From contig CM037877.1 of assembly GCA_021292165.1 (NCBI GenBank), positions 298,856,726 to 298,920,725 of the forward strand: 64,000 bases of DNA. Reading direction: 5' to 3'. The position numbers and the translations under genes are program-made. This stretch comes from Shinisaurus crocodilurus. Taxonomy: Eukaryota; Chordata; Lepidosauria; Squamata; Shinisauridae. Below are positions 32,307 to 46,470 of this stretch, one piece after another. Positions within the stretch are counted from its first letter, which is position 1; the number at the start of each line of letters is the position of its first letter. The notes under the pieces are model-generated. The model was not told the DNA's origin, did no database searches, and saw nothing but the letters and a program-made list of their open reading frames with translations.

Positions 32307-35300
32307 GGGCATTGTCCTAATTGAAATTTAGGACAGCATCCCCCGTGACGAGAAATGCTAATTTTGCAGCCCAAACTCACAATGAGGAAACAAGCTCCTA
32401 GCAGCACCGCCTTGATCTTCACGTCAAGGTCCACGGGGAACTGGATCCCAAAGTTGTCTGTGTCGGTGAAGACTTCCTTGAGCAGGCCGCTCCACTGTTT
32501 GCTGATGCGCCCAACGCCCCGGGACTCGTCGCGCGTCTTCACCTGCAGATAGATAATTTGGGGGTGGGTGGGTGGGTGGGCCCCCTGTTGTCAGTTACTG
32601 CCCTGCAGCACAGGAAGTGACCTCACTGGCCAGGGGAAGTCTGGCGAGCTTTTTTCCGTCGGAGCTATCCGTGGTGCTGTACGCCCACCCCCAAAATAGG
32701 TTCACCACCCTGGAACGTCATGGGATGGCTCCTATGAAGCTCAAATGAAAAGACGCAATGGATCAGGGGCCCGACTGACACAGGGGGGGGGGTCACCAGC
32801 CTCCCGCCTAGACACAGGAAGTAACCGTATAAAGCTTCGCCCGAGAGACCCAGGAGGCGATCTCGCCCGCAAGCAGCCCGTGGGACCACATCACAGGAAG
32901 CGGCAGGAAAGGCCTCGCCCTTTTTGTTTTAAGGAACGGCCCTAAACACAGAGCCACTCTCCAAAAGGGGCGCTATTTTGGCTTTTTTTACAAGAGTGCC
33001 CTTAAAGACAGGGTGCTTCTGAGAACATGCAGAGCGCCTTCCCTTCCCCACCAAGGGCAACCATTTGGCAGAAAAAGAAACAGTGGTGTGGTTTCCTGCA
33101 GGGACTTTTATTAGCAGGGACGACATAGAATCATAGAATCATAGAAAAGTAGAGTTGGAAGGGGCCTACAAGGCCGTCGAGTCCAACCCCCTGCTCAATG
33201 CAGGAATCAAGGTCAAAGCATCTCTGACAGATGTCTGTCCAGCTGCACCTTGAATGCCTCCAGAGTGGGAGAGCCCACCACCTCCCTAGGTAGTTGATTC
33301 CATTGTCTTATTGCTGACAGTCAGGAAATTTTTCCTGATGTTTAGGTGGAATCTAGGTTCCTGTAACTTGAGCCCATTATTCCGTGTCCTGCAAACTGGG
33401 ATGAAGGAGAAGAGATCTTTGCCCTCCTCTGTGTGACATCCCTTCAAATACTGGAAGAGTGCGATCATATCTCCCCTCAGTCTCCTCTTCTGAAGGCTAA
33501 ACATGCCCAGTTCTTTCAGTCTCTCCTCATAGGGCCTTGTTTCCAGTCCCCTGATCCCTTTTTTTGCCCTCCTCTGAACCCTCTCCAGTTTGTCTACATC
33601 CTTCTTAAAGTGAGGTGCCCAGAACTGGACGCAGTACTCAAGATGAGGCCTAACCAGTGCTGAGTAAAGGGGAATTACCGTATCACTTCCCGCGATTTGG
33701 TAGCTATACTTCTATTAATACATCATGTGCCCCCCCCACACCCAGAATTCCCTGTACCCTTTGAGCTGAGCTGCAATCTTCACAGTGCGGGGTGGGGGAT
33801 GGGGGCGGATTTTCCCAGCAACAATATAGTGTTCCCTGTTGTAATGCAAAGTCTTTTGGGGTGGCTTGGTCTGGAATGGGCAAGCGAGACCCATGCGCCT
33901 GCTCCTGGTTGGTGTTCACCCTGCCAGTTTGCCACTATCTTGTGGGAGGAGGGAACACGTCCCGTCCCCGTCTGTCTGTCTGTCCGTCCGTCCGTCCGTC
34001 CCCCACCCCCCGCTGCAACCGCCACGAGCACCTCAAAGTTGACGTCTCCGCCGCAGCTGCAAGCAAAGCAGGGCCCCAAAACACGTAGCACCGTCTCCTT
34101 CTCGACATTCTGAATGGAGAATTTGGGCGTGAAAGGATGCCAGGTCTGCTGCACGTAACCGATGGTGGTGCCCGGCGGGCACTGGACTTCCAGCTGTGGG
34201 AAGGAGAGACTCAGTTTCGCACGCGGACAGACCCCTTTCCCAGTGCCCGCTCACCCAATACGTCAGCAGCAGAAGAAGGGGAAGATCCTGCAAAGTCTTG
34301 AGGCAGGACAGAAACATGGGATAGATAGAGAGAAGGCCTGTGTTTATCCCCCACCCACCCGGACACACTTACTGCATAAGATTACATTTTCCCTTGTTGA
34401 AAAAAAGTTACATTCCTGGCACTCACGTTCAAGAACACAGACGCAACCGTTTAACGAGAACAGGCACCGAGAAGAGCATTGGGAAAAGGGGTCGCGCGTG
34501 ACGAGTTCACAGGTTTGTGGAAAGCAACACACGGTCAAGGGGGGGGGGGCGGCAGCATCGCTAGCGGGACGGGGGGGCAGGGTTAAGATAATGGGGGGGC
34601 AATTAAAGGGCTCAACAGGAAGAAGAAATACTGCACTGCGGGTCTTAAGGTGGGGTGGAAGGTGGAATTAAGGAACAGGGCCTGGAGCAGTTCTGTCTGA
34701 ACACGCATCAGATTGCACCCATGAGCTAGAGCAGTGTTCTCCAACCTTGGGTCCCCAGATGTTTTTGGCCTACAACTCCCAGCATGCCCCAGCCAGCGTA
34801 GCTGGCTGGGGCATGCTGGGAGTTGCAGGCCAAAAACATCTGGGGACCCAAGGTTGGAGAACACTGAGCTAGAATATGCTGGCAGTTTTAGCCCCGCCCT
34901 ATTCGCATTCAGCCCCGCCCACCCCTGGACCTGGCCCTCGGGCTGAAAGAGCGTCAGCGCCCCAGGGCATACAGTTTAAAAGCAGCGCCGCGTGCTGAAT
35001 TCCGTCGGGTTGCGCGGCACGATGCCCCAGCGGGGGCCGAGACCACAAAGGCGGGCTCCTCACCTCCTGCAGACAACAAGGGAACCAGCAACTGACGCAC
35101 TTCAGGGGGCGCACCATGCGCAGGACTTCGCGCCCGGCGGGGTCGTCCAGCCGCATGGAGAAGCGGCGCAAGGCGCCACAGCAGTTGCGCGTGCAGCAGT
35201 CGTTCTGCTCCTCCGCGTGGAAGATGCGCTGGCCCAGGCTGTTGCGCACCTCGTACTTGTTGTTGCCCTCAAAGCCGATGAACGCTGGGGAGGAAAGAGA

Positions 35301-38300
35301 CCGGGGTGGGGGGGGCTGCAGTGACCAGAGAGAGGCAAGGGACCCCCGCGAGCAAATATGGCCGAGGGGCACCTTTATCTGCCACAATCAACAACGTCCT
35401 TCATAGGCATTTCACTCTCTGTGGCAAACTGTCATGGCTGCCGCACCCACTGCAAAAATCTACAACCACAGAGGAGGACACTCGGCTGCCGTGGCGGCCT
35501 TTCCGCGTTGCCAGCGGGCCAATCTTCACGGCCACCTCAAGTCTCGGAGGACAATCGTCGTGGCTGCCCCGGGAACAATAAATATGGCTGCCTTGAGGAA
35601 CGCCACTGAGGCCACCTCATGGGAGATTTAAGGCACAATCCTTTGCATGTTCAGGCAGAGAAAAGGCCTACAACTCCCAGCATGTCCCAGCCAGCAACGC
35701 TGGGAGTTGTAGGCCTTTTTTTCTGTCTGAACATGCATAGAATCGTGCCCTTAAAGCAGTGTTTCTCAACCTTGGGTCCCCAGATGTTTTTGGCCTACAA
35801 CTCCCAGCATGCCCCAGCCAGCTATGCTGGCTGGGGCATGCTGGGAGTTGTAGGCCAAAAACATCTGGGGACCCAAGGTTGAGAAACACTGCCTTAAAGA
35901 CAGGCCTTGTACTGATCAACACTCCCTCCCTGACATCTGGGAGAAGGGTTCTCTCCATTACAATACTGTTCCCTTTTGGGTACCCTGAGAGAAGACCAAA
36001 ACACTGGTTTATGAAGCCATTGTATTGCCAACTTTATTGTATGCCTGCGAAACATGGACTATCTATAAACGTCACCTCCACCTCCTTGAAAGATTTCATC
36101 AACGCTGCCTCCGGAAAATCGTGCGAATTACTTGGGAAGATAGGCGAACAAATGTCAGTGTACTGGAAGAAGCAAAGACTACTAGCGTTGAAAAAATGAT
36201 CCTTCAACGCCAACTTCGGTGGACCGGTCATGTTGTTCGAATGCCTGACTGCCGTCTCCCAAAGCAGTTACTTTATTCCCAACTCAAGGATGGAAAGCGG
36301 AATATCGGTGGTCAATATAAGAGGTTTAAAGAGGTTCTTAAGGCTAATCTAAAAAAAATGCAATATAAACATCGAAAACTGGGAAGCTCTGGCCCATGAA
36401 CGATCTAACTGGAGGTTGGCCTTTCACAAAGGTTCTGTGGACTTTGAAGAAGCCCGAGTGCAAGGTGAAAGGGAGAAACGTGCTAAGCGAAAAGCACGTC
36501 AAACGAATCCTTTAATAAAAACATTTTAAAAAATAATCAGCACCCACCAGTTAAAACCTATTTTGGAAAAACAAAAGTCAGCGTAATCAAAGGGCCAAAT
36601 CCTGTCTGAATACAAACGTCTTCTCCTGCAGACAGAAGGACCTCAGAGGAGGTGCTGGCCCGGTCTCACTTGGCAGGGAGTCCCGCAGCCAGTGTGGTGT
36701 AGTGGTGAGAGTGTTGGACTGGGACTTGAGAGATCTGGGTTCTAGTCCCCACTCAGCCATGAAACTCACTGGGTGACTTTGGGCCAGTCACTGACTCTCA
36801 GCCTAACCTACCTCACAGGGTTGTTGTGAGGATAAAATGGAGAGGAGGATGAGGAGGATTATGTAAGCCACCTTGGGTTCCTTTCAGGAAAAAAGGCGGG
36901 GTATAAATATAATAAATAAATAAAATAATTAAACAAGGCCCGCCAGTGCATCCCCGTCAATAATCGTGCTTCTGACTGTGGTGGGTGTCTCCTAGGAATC
37001 TTAAAACCCGGGCAGGCTCATACGGGAGAATGCACTCTTTCAAGTAGCCTGGCCCCAAGGTGTGCAGGGCTTTATAGGTCAAAACCGGCACTCTGAATTG
37101 GGCCCGTAAACAGACTGGGAGCCAGCAAAGCTGTTGCATTAAGGGAGTCACGTGCTCACTAGAACTGGCCAAGGGTCAAAAGCATTCTGGACCAGCTGAT
37201 GTTTCCAAACACTTTTCAAAGGCAGCCCCGTGTAGAGCATGTTACTGTAGTCCAGTGTTCTCCACCCTTGGGTCCCCAGATGTTTTTGGCCTACAACTCC
37301 CAGCATGCCCCAGCCAGCATAGCTGGCTGGGGCATGCTGGGAGTTGTAGGCCAAAAACATCTGGGGACCCAAGGGTGGAGAACACAGCCGTAGTCCAAAC
37401 AGGATATACCTCTCCGGCATGTGTCACCATGGCCTGACCCAACATCTTTAGGAACAGTCTGCAGTTGGTGAACTAGCCTCAGCTGTGCAAACACACTCCT
37501 GGCCACCGCTGAGACCTGCACCTCCAGGATCAGGGCTGAATCCAGGAGGACACCGAAACTGTGAACCGGAGTCTTCGAGGGAAGCGTAACCCCATCCAGT
37601 GCAGGCTGAGTTCCTATTTCCTGACCTGCCTTTCGACTGACCAGAAGCACCTCTGCCTTGTCTGGATTACGCTTCCACTGGTTCGCCCTCGTCCAGTCCA
37701 TCGCCGACGCCGGACACTGATTTAGAACCAGAACAACTTTCTTGGATGTAGACGGAAAGGGGAGACAAGACTTGGGTGTCATCAGCAGACTGGTGGCACA
37801 AAACCCCAAATAACTCTGGACAATCTCTCCCGGCAGTTTCATATACAGTAATACCTTGGATTGCAAGTAACTTGGGTCGAGAGCGTTTTGCAAGACAAGC
37901 AAATTTTTAAATATTTATTTAATTTTTTTTTTAACTTGATATACAAGCGACGTCTTGCAATACAAGTACCGTAGCACGGCTTAAATGAAAAATCTGTGTA
38001 CAAATTTTTTTTGGGGGGGGGGGGGATTTCGTTTTGATAGAAGAGTGTTTTGGATTACAAGCACGTTTCCGGAACGAATCATGCTCTTAATCCAAGGCAT
38101 GACTGTACCTGTTAAATAGCACGGGGGACAAGAGGGCACCCTGAGGGCCCCCACAGGCCAATGGCCATGATGTCAAGCAGGGGGGCCCCCCAGGGAGAAT
38201 GAAAATCGCTTTGTGCACGTGTGCTCTTAAAAAAAAAAACAGCAACATGGGTCCCTCTGTATGAAACGGGGCCGGAAAGAGCCCCCGGGGGTGTGAAGGT

Positions 38301-41300
38301 GCACGTCCACGGTGTTCTCTCTCTCTTACCTTCGACCAGCTCCACTTTCTGGTGTATCAAAATTTGGTCAACCTGAAGAGAAACGGCACAAAATCAGAGT
38401 GACAAGAGAGCGCCGGCCCCCAAAAACCCACACACATCGATCCAGACAGGCGTTATGCGGCGCCGACGCAAACCAAAGGCACACACCGGCAAAAGCCAAC
38501 ACCGAAAACGGGGTTCAGGGGCAGAACGGACGGAATCGCGAGTCTGAGCTCGCGTTCCGGCGGCTGCGCCATCGGGAGCAACGGCTGGATCCAGGCTGTG
38601 GACAAAGAGCAGCTTGTACGCCCGAGACCAGCCTCCCCCAAGCCGGTGCTCTCCAGATGCGTTGGGACTACAGCTCCCATCGTCCCCCCCCCCCAATCAT
38701 GCCGGCTGGGGGCGATGGAAGCGGCAGTCCAACACACCTCCTGGCTGAGCTCCACGCCACGGAAGTTCTCCCCCGCAGAGATCCGGTTCCGGCCACCCCT
38801 CTCCCGCAGCACTCGGGGCCACGCGTCTCGGGAACCACGCCTGAACTGCCGCCCTCAGAGGGGGGGGGGGGCGTGGTCTTGTTGGCCTTCCCCACCCAGA
38901 ATGTCATGATCCCTCTTAAAACAGGAAACCACTACAATGCAGCTCTGCAGTGGATGAAGTACAGTGTTCTCCCACCTTGGGTCCCCAGATGTTTTTGGCC
39001 TACAACTCCCAGCACGCCCCAGCCAGCTCTGCTGGCTGGGGCGTGCTGGGAGTTGTAGGCCAAAAACATCTGGGGACCCAGTGTTCACAAAAACGTTGAG
39101 GCAGGACCCCTTCGCCCGGCAGGAGGGAGAGGCAGCCGCTTCTCAGGTGTAAAACCGGGGGTTTCCGTTTATTTATTATTATATTTATTAATCGCCCATC
39201 TGGCCGGTCACCCGGCCACCCTGTGGTTGAACTCGGGGCTCAGCAGAGTTCAACCACATAGGAAGAGAGGAAGCTGCGTTATAGCGCAGGGTCCCTCTAG
39301 CCCAGTGCTTCTCAAATAGTGGGGCGGCCCCCCCCAGGGGGGGCGCGAGGCTCCGTAAAGGGGGGCTCGTTTGACCTCAGTTAAAAAAGTTTTTTTTTAA
39401 TATTGTGTTCCTTTAAATCCTGTGCTCCTTTAAATCTTTTCTGCTACAGTTAATAAAGCTATTCTTTGTTGTAAATTGATCCACAGTTCTTTCTTTTTTT
39501 ATTCTCTTATACGTTAATAAGGATACAGTGTTATGCAGAGGTGTACTTATAACAATTTTATAGACAAATGATACTATTTACAGTCGCGCGGGGGGCGCGA
39601 AATGTTTTCTTCTTCCTAGGGGGGGGCATGACAGAAAATAATTGAGAAGCACTTATCTAGCCCAACAGCTCTCTGGGATTTCTGGCCGGGGTCTTTCCCA
39701 GCCCTACCTGGAGATGCTGCAGGGAATCGAACCTGGGACCTTCCTGCATGCAAAGCAGGGGCCTCTACCACTGAGCTACGGCCCTTGCCCTAAAAATAAA
39801 GCATGATTCTAGTCCTCATGGTTCTGAATATAGGGATGATTTAATTGGAAATATAGGGAAGCTGCCTTACATGATGTAAAACCCTCAGTCCATGGTGAGA
39901 GTGTTGGACTGGGACTCAGGAGATCCGGGTTCTAGTCCCCCCTTGGCCATGAAGCTCATTGGTTGACTGGGCCGGTCACGGACAGCCTACCTACCTCACA
40001 GGGTTGTTGTGAGGATAAGATAGAGAGGAGGAGGAGGATTATGTAAGCCGCCTTGGGTTCCTTGCGGGGAAAAAAGGCGGGATATAAATATAATTAAATA
40101 AAAATAAAATAAAATAAACTCAGTATTGTCAACACTGGCCGGCAGCAGCAGCTCTCCCTCCAGGGGTTCAGGCAGGAGTCTTTCCAGCCCTCCCTGGGGA
40201 GTTGAACCGGGGGCCGTCGGCGTGCCACTGAGCGACAAGAAGCGCTCAGCAACGGATAGGAAACATTATACAGACTCGGGCCGTCGCATCTGGCCAAACC
40301 CAGTCCTGTGCGCTCTGGCTGGCGGCAGCCCACCAGGGTCTCCAAGTGTCGGACTGGGACCTGGGAGACCCGGGTTCAAGTCCCCACTCAGCCATGAAGC
40401 TCACTGGATGACTTTGGGCCAGTCACTGGCTGGGTTTGGACAAACACGATCACCCACTCTCAAGGGCCGAGCGCGGGTTGGGTCCTTGAACCGTGGGTGA
40501 CCATGCTGCCTGAACCCAGCCACGCTAAGAGACCACGGTTTGTTAACCGCAGTGGTTATTACTTGGATGGGAGACCCCTCCTCTAGTTTCCTGCACTGAG
40601 CAGGGGGTTGGACTCGATAGCCTTGTAGGCTCCTTCCAACTCTATGATCTATGAAATCTATGAAACCCACAGTTCACAACCCAAACAGAAACCGGGGGTT
40701 CTCTTCATGGGTCGCTCATGGGTTAACAAGCCCTGTCTGAACCCAGTCACTGGCTCTCAGCCTAACCTACCTCACAGGGTTGCTGTGAGGATAAAACGGA
40801 GGAGGAGGAGGAGGATATTGTATGCTGCCCCGGGCTCCTTCCAGGACAGAAATTTAACAAATAAAGCAAAATAAGAACATCAGAAGAGCCCTGCTGGATC
40901 AGAGCAAGGGTCCATCCAGTTCAGCTTTCGGCTCACACAGTGGCCAACCAGCTGCCCACGGGAAGCCCGCAAGCAGGACACGAGTGCCACGGTGCCCTCC
41001 CGCCCATCTTCCCCAGCAACTGGTGCACAGAGGCAGACTGGAAAAAAACGGAGCTTCCCACTGCCTCTGCGACTGGAGGTGGGAGTATGGAGACGCTGGG
41101 CATTAATAAACCCAGAACCTTCTGCATGCACAGCCCTTACCTGTGCGAGGTACTCCAATCCGGGAGGGATGCTGGTGGCCACGGGCATGTAGGGCGTGAT
41201 GGCCGCGTGTGGGTCGGGAGCCTGGTGGTGGGGCGCGGCCACAGCGTGCTCTCGATAGCCCCGGGGCGGCGGCTGGGGCGGGAGGACTTGCCCCGCCCCG

Positions 41301-44300
41301 GGGCTGGTGGGCGGATAGACGGCGAACCCTGGGCTCGGTGCAGAGGGCACCGGGTACGGGGGAGAGACAGCGGGGTATCCTGGCTGTGGGACAGGGTAAC
41401 CTATAGGTGCAGAGAGAGACAGAGAGAGAGGCGGATGAGGGTGGTTAAAACTGATCTACACCCTTCCCGAACCTGGCGCCCTCCGGCTGTGTCGGACGAC
41501 AACTCCCAGAATCCCCCAGCCAGCCCTGCTGGCCGGGGGGACGCGGGGAGTAGCTGTCAGCAGGAGGAGGAAATAAATTACCTCCAACGCAGCAGGTCCA
41601 GAAAGCAGAGAGTAGCAATGAGTGATTATATATATACAGTTTTATTGTAGAGTAACAGGGTATTATAATTGCAGTCTCCCTGTACAAAGGGAGCTTACCA
41701 TACAGTAGTAGTAGCAGTTGTTTCTTATCCAAGGCACAGCAACACACAGTAGGAGGCTTGCAGCAACAGAGTAGCTACTGCAGCAACCCAGAGCACAGCT
41801 CGGCTGTCTTGAGTAGCAGCTAATAGGTGCCTCACCCTGTTCACAGGTGCAGGCACTTACATGCCTTCGCTGTGAGTCAAGACTCACCACGTGTGATGTT
41901 ACACGAAATACCAACATCCCCCTGCTTTTCGTGGACACATCACACCGGCAAAGTTTTTCAATACAACAGCATCAGCTTTGTCAATTTCTGATGCCGTTCT
42001 TTTCCGATAGGTTTTGAAAGAAGATCTGCAGGAATTTCATTCCCTGCCAAATATAGGACTTCTATCAAACCATCCCTGATGCATTCCTTGGCATGGTTCG
42101 TTTTAATTTGTAAATATTTTGTCCTTTGCTTATTGCTTTCTGTTCTTAGAATTGCAATACTGGCCTGATTGTCCTGATACACTTTTATAGGTTTAATAAC
42201 ATCAACCTTGGCATTCAACAATACATCAATATTTACAATAGCATAGCTGTTTGGCATTGCCTAAATGTAATCTTTCTATTACATCTTTACTTTTCTTCGT
42301 TTGATACACTAAAACACTGCCTTCTTGGTCTGTCTCCACTTCTAAAGAAAAATAATTGGTTACATCACCAAGACATCTTAATTCAAAATGGGTTTGGAGG
42401 TCTTGCACCAACTTATCATATTGTTTTTTCTCAGACCAGAAAATCAAAAGGTCATCAACATAACACAGGATATACATTCTATGTTTATGCTCTTCCTTAA
42501 TAAATAAACACTGGTCTGCTATACCTTGCCCAAAACCCAAATTAATTAAAGTTTTAGTCAAAACTGTGTTCCAACACCTGGCAGATTGTTTTAAGCCATA
42601 CAAAGATTTTCTCAGCTTGCAAACAAAATCTTTTTTTCACCTTTTATTTTGCATCCTCAGTATATGGTCCTCTAATTTCTTCATCATTGAAGAGCTATCT
42701 TCCTCTTCAAACTCTCTATAATCCTGAGGCTCAAAAAAAACTGTTCCTGCGAATTCGTCTTGATATCTAACAGGACGTTTTTTTAACTCGTTTTGTTCTA
42801 CGCACCCCCCCTCTGTTCCTCATCAGAGTTCTCAGGTTCCTTTTAAAGTGAAACAGTACCTACTGTGAATAAAGGTTTCTGTTAATCTTCATCACCTGAA
42901 TTTCTTGGGGTTTCAGTATCAGATTCTTCTGACTGGTATGGGGTATTCTTAACACTTTCATACTCTGAATCTGATTCTGAATCTGAATCTGAGTCTGATT
43001 CTGAATCTGCCTTTGAAATATCAGAGGCAGTAATTCTAACTGGATATGGTTGAAAAATTCCAACACCCTCCCAATTAACATTGCACTCAACACTCCTTGT
43101 TAATTTTATAGTTTGGGTGTCAGTCATAAGAACACGGTATGATCCTCTCTCATAACCAAGAAATGTTCCTTGCAATCCCCGCTTGTCTAACTTTTGACCT
43201 TGGGGTGTGTGTACCCACATTTCAGAATTTTTGGTTCTGACATGTTTAACTGAAGGCTTCCTGTTATACATTTTCTCATATGGTGTACACTTTAAAACAG
43301 AACTGAAGCTTCTATTATGAACATAATTGAAACAATTAAGAGCTTCTGCCCAAAAAACATCAGTTAGTTTTGCATCATGCAATAAGAGTTTTCAAACCTT
43401 GCAAAAGAGTTCGATTGGCTCTTTCACACAATCCATTCTGCCAAGGAGAACGAGGACTTGCAACCATGTGCTCAATTCCTTGCTCACTGAGAAAAGCATT
43501 AAATTGTGCCGAACAAAATTCTCCCCCCATATCTGTGAAGAAACAGGTAACAGGTGCAGGCACTTACATGCCTTCGCTATGAGTCAAGACTCACTACGTG
43601 TGATGTTACACGAAATACCAACAGTTGCAGTCCCACACACCTGGAGGGGACCGGGGGGGGGGGGGAGGTTGCTCTGCGGGATGAGCTGAACTAAGACGAA
43701 AAAGAGCCCAGTGAGATATCAAGAGAAAGAAAGGGGAGGGGGGGGCAAATGGAAGCCAAGAGATGTTGCTGGGGGCAGGAAACCGCAGCCAAAGTGGAGA
43801 GTGCGGCTGGGGCAAAAGGTCTCTCCTAGGTGTCTCCGGTGCACTAAACAGGGTGGGTGGACTCAGCAACCATGTGCCCCAGCCGGCTCAGCCGCATTCC
43901 AGCCGAGCCCCGTCACCAAGGGCCCTGCCCTGCCCAGAGGGATCATCCCAACAAAAGAGAGAGAGAGCACACGGGGAAGTTGGGCTGGGCCCCATGCTCC
44001 TCTTTCACACCCCACCAGCCAGCCGTGGAGAAGGGTGGGCAGAGGCGGCTCCCAACTCCTTTGCATCTGACATTCTTCCCCTCCCACTGCCTGCAATGTG
44101 CATTCGTGAGCAGAGAAACAACCACAAACTTGAGCTGCCCAAGGCGGCCGGGTAAACACTCAAAAAATGATGGATGGAGGAGAGAGAGCCCGGCTGCGGG
44201 AATCACATCACGACAGAGCCCGGAACCGCGGCGGCATCAGCGCTCAAGAGGCATCAGTGGCGTGACGGACGGGCCGACGCACAAGAGGACGGAGAGAAGG

Positions 44301-46439
44301 CGACGGAGCGCAAACAGTGACGGACGAGGCACATGCCGAACTCTCTCCGGCAAACTTACAAGCGCGGCGCAAAGGCGACGGCTGCCCCCTTGTATTTCTT
44401 CCCAGCGGCTGGCGCACAGGGGTAGACTGCTGCCGCGCACGGAGGTTCCATTCAGCGAACAGGGCCACTGAGAGACCTCTGGGGATTGATCCATTCCCCT
44501 TCTAAATCATCTAAGCTGGTGGCCCACCACCACATCCTAATTCCATTAAGGGCGCAATCCGGGAGCAAAATCAACCCCTTTATATGGCATTTATTGATTT
44601 GGCTAAGGCCTTTGATACTGTAGATCGTACAGCTCTCTGGACTATCCTTATGAAAATTGGATGCCCCAATAAATTTGTGAATATCTTGCGACTTCTCCAT
44701 GACAACATGACGGCAACAGTTTTGGACAACAACGGCTCTCATGGTGCTCCATTTAAAGTGGGATCAGGTGTTAAACAGGGATGTGTTATCGCCCCAACAT
44801 TATTTGCCATTTTCATCGCCATGGTTTTACATCTTGTCAAGGGGAAACTTCCCACCGGTGTGGGAATTATATATCGAACAGATGGAAAGCTTTTTAATCT
44901 CAGCAGGCTGAAAGCAAAAAGTAAGGTAATTACAACCTCCGTTGTGGAACTTCAGTATGCTGATGATAATGTGGTCTCTGCACATTCAGAGGATGATCTC
45001 CAAACTATCCTAAATGCTTTTGCAGAAGCATACGAAAAACTTGGTCTCTCACTTAACATCAAAAAAACCAAAGTGCTTCATCAGCAAGTGCAAGCCAATC
45101 CTTTGGTGATGCCATCTATCCAGCTTGGCGGGACAATACTGGAAAATGTCGATCATTTTCTCTATCTTGGCAGCTATCTTTCTGTTACAGCTAACATCGA
45201 CAGTGAAATCCAGCATCGTCTGAGCTCCGCAAGTGCCGCATTTTCTCGAATGAAACATAGAGTGTTCGAGGATCGGGATATTTGTAAGAAGACCAAAACA
45301 CTGGTTTATGAAGCCATTGTATTACCAACTTTATTGTATGCCTGCGAAACATGGACTATCTATAAACGTCACTTCCACCTCCTTGAAAGGTTTCATCAAC
45401 GTTGCCTCCGGAAAATCCTGCAAATTACTTGGGAAGATAGGCGAACAAATGTCAGTGTACTGGAAGAAGCAAAGACTACTAGCATTGAAAAAATGATCCT
45501 TCAACGCCAACTTCAGTGGACCGGTCATGTTGTTCGAATGCCTGACTGCCGTCTCCCAAAGCAGTTACTTTACTCCCAACTCAAGGATGGAAAGCGGAAT
45601 ATCGGTGGTCAATATAAGAGGTTTAAAGATGTTCATAAGGCTAATCTAAAAAAATGCAATATAAACATCGAAAACTGGGAAGCTCTGGCCCATGAACGAT
45701 CTAACTGGAGGTTGGCCTTTCACAAAGGTTCCATGGACTTTGAAGAAGCCCGAGTGCAAGGTGAAAGGGAGAAACGTGCTAAGCGAAAAGCACGTCAAAT
45801 GAATCCTTTACAGGACCATCTTCTATCTGGTAACCTGTGTCCTCACTGTGGGAAGCTGTGTGGATCTAGAATTGGCCTCCACAGTCACTTACGGACCCAT
45901 CGCTAGAGTCTACACAATCTTCTTTAGAATTTCCTCCTTTTATCCCGGAAGACAATCTTACTCGGTCACGAGTGATCGCCTGATGATGATGATGCAAGTT
46001 TAGACAGAAAAACGTCCTACAGCTCCCAGCATGCCCCAGCCAGCAACACTGGCTGGGGTATGCTGGGAATTGTAGGACTTTCTTCTGTCTAAACATGCCT
46101 AGGATTGCGCCCTACATTAATTAAGTGTGGCATTAAATTGGGCATTCCTTTATCTGTCCCTGAACTTTCCATGTGTCAAGACTTTACTGGGTGGCCCTCC
46201 ATTGTTAGGAGAGCAATTTCTCTCTGTCCACTTTCCCTCCACGTTGCATGGTTTTATAACCGTGGCTGGCTGGGGATGATGTGTGTTGCATTCCAACACA
46301 TCTGGAGGGTGCCAGGCTGGGGAAGGCTCGTTTTTAAACCTGTACCACCGCCACCCCTCTCATCCTTACCAGCCTCACCTTCCCTAAACAAAAAAATCCC
46401 AAACTTTTAAATGCTATTAATCAGAAGACGCCACACACA

Positions 46440-46470
<31 letters not shown>

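Noticed and set aside
39700..39785. tRNA gene
   Set aside because: A and B boxes are present but the sequence continues into a SINE body and the acceptor stem does not pair.
44237..44494. Minus-strand Arg/Ser-rich frames
   Set aside because: No homology, no splice sites; CpG-containing low-complexity text next to the LINE.
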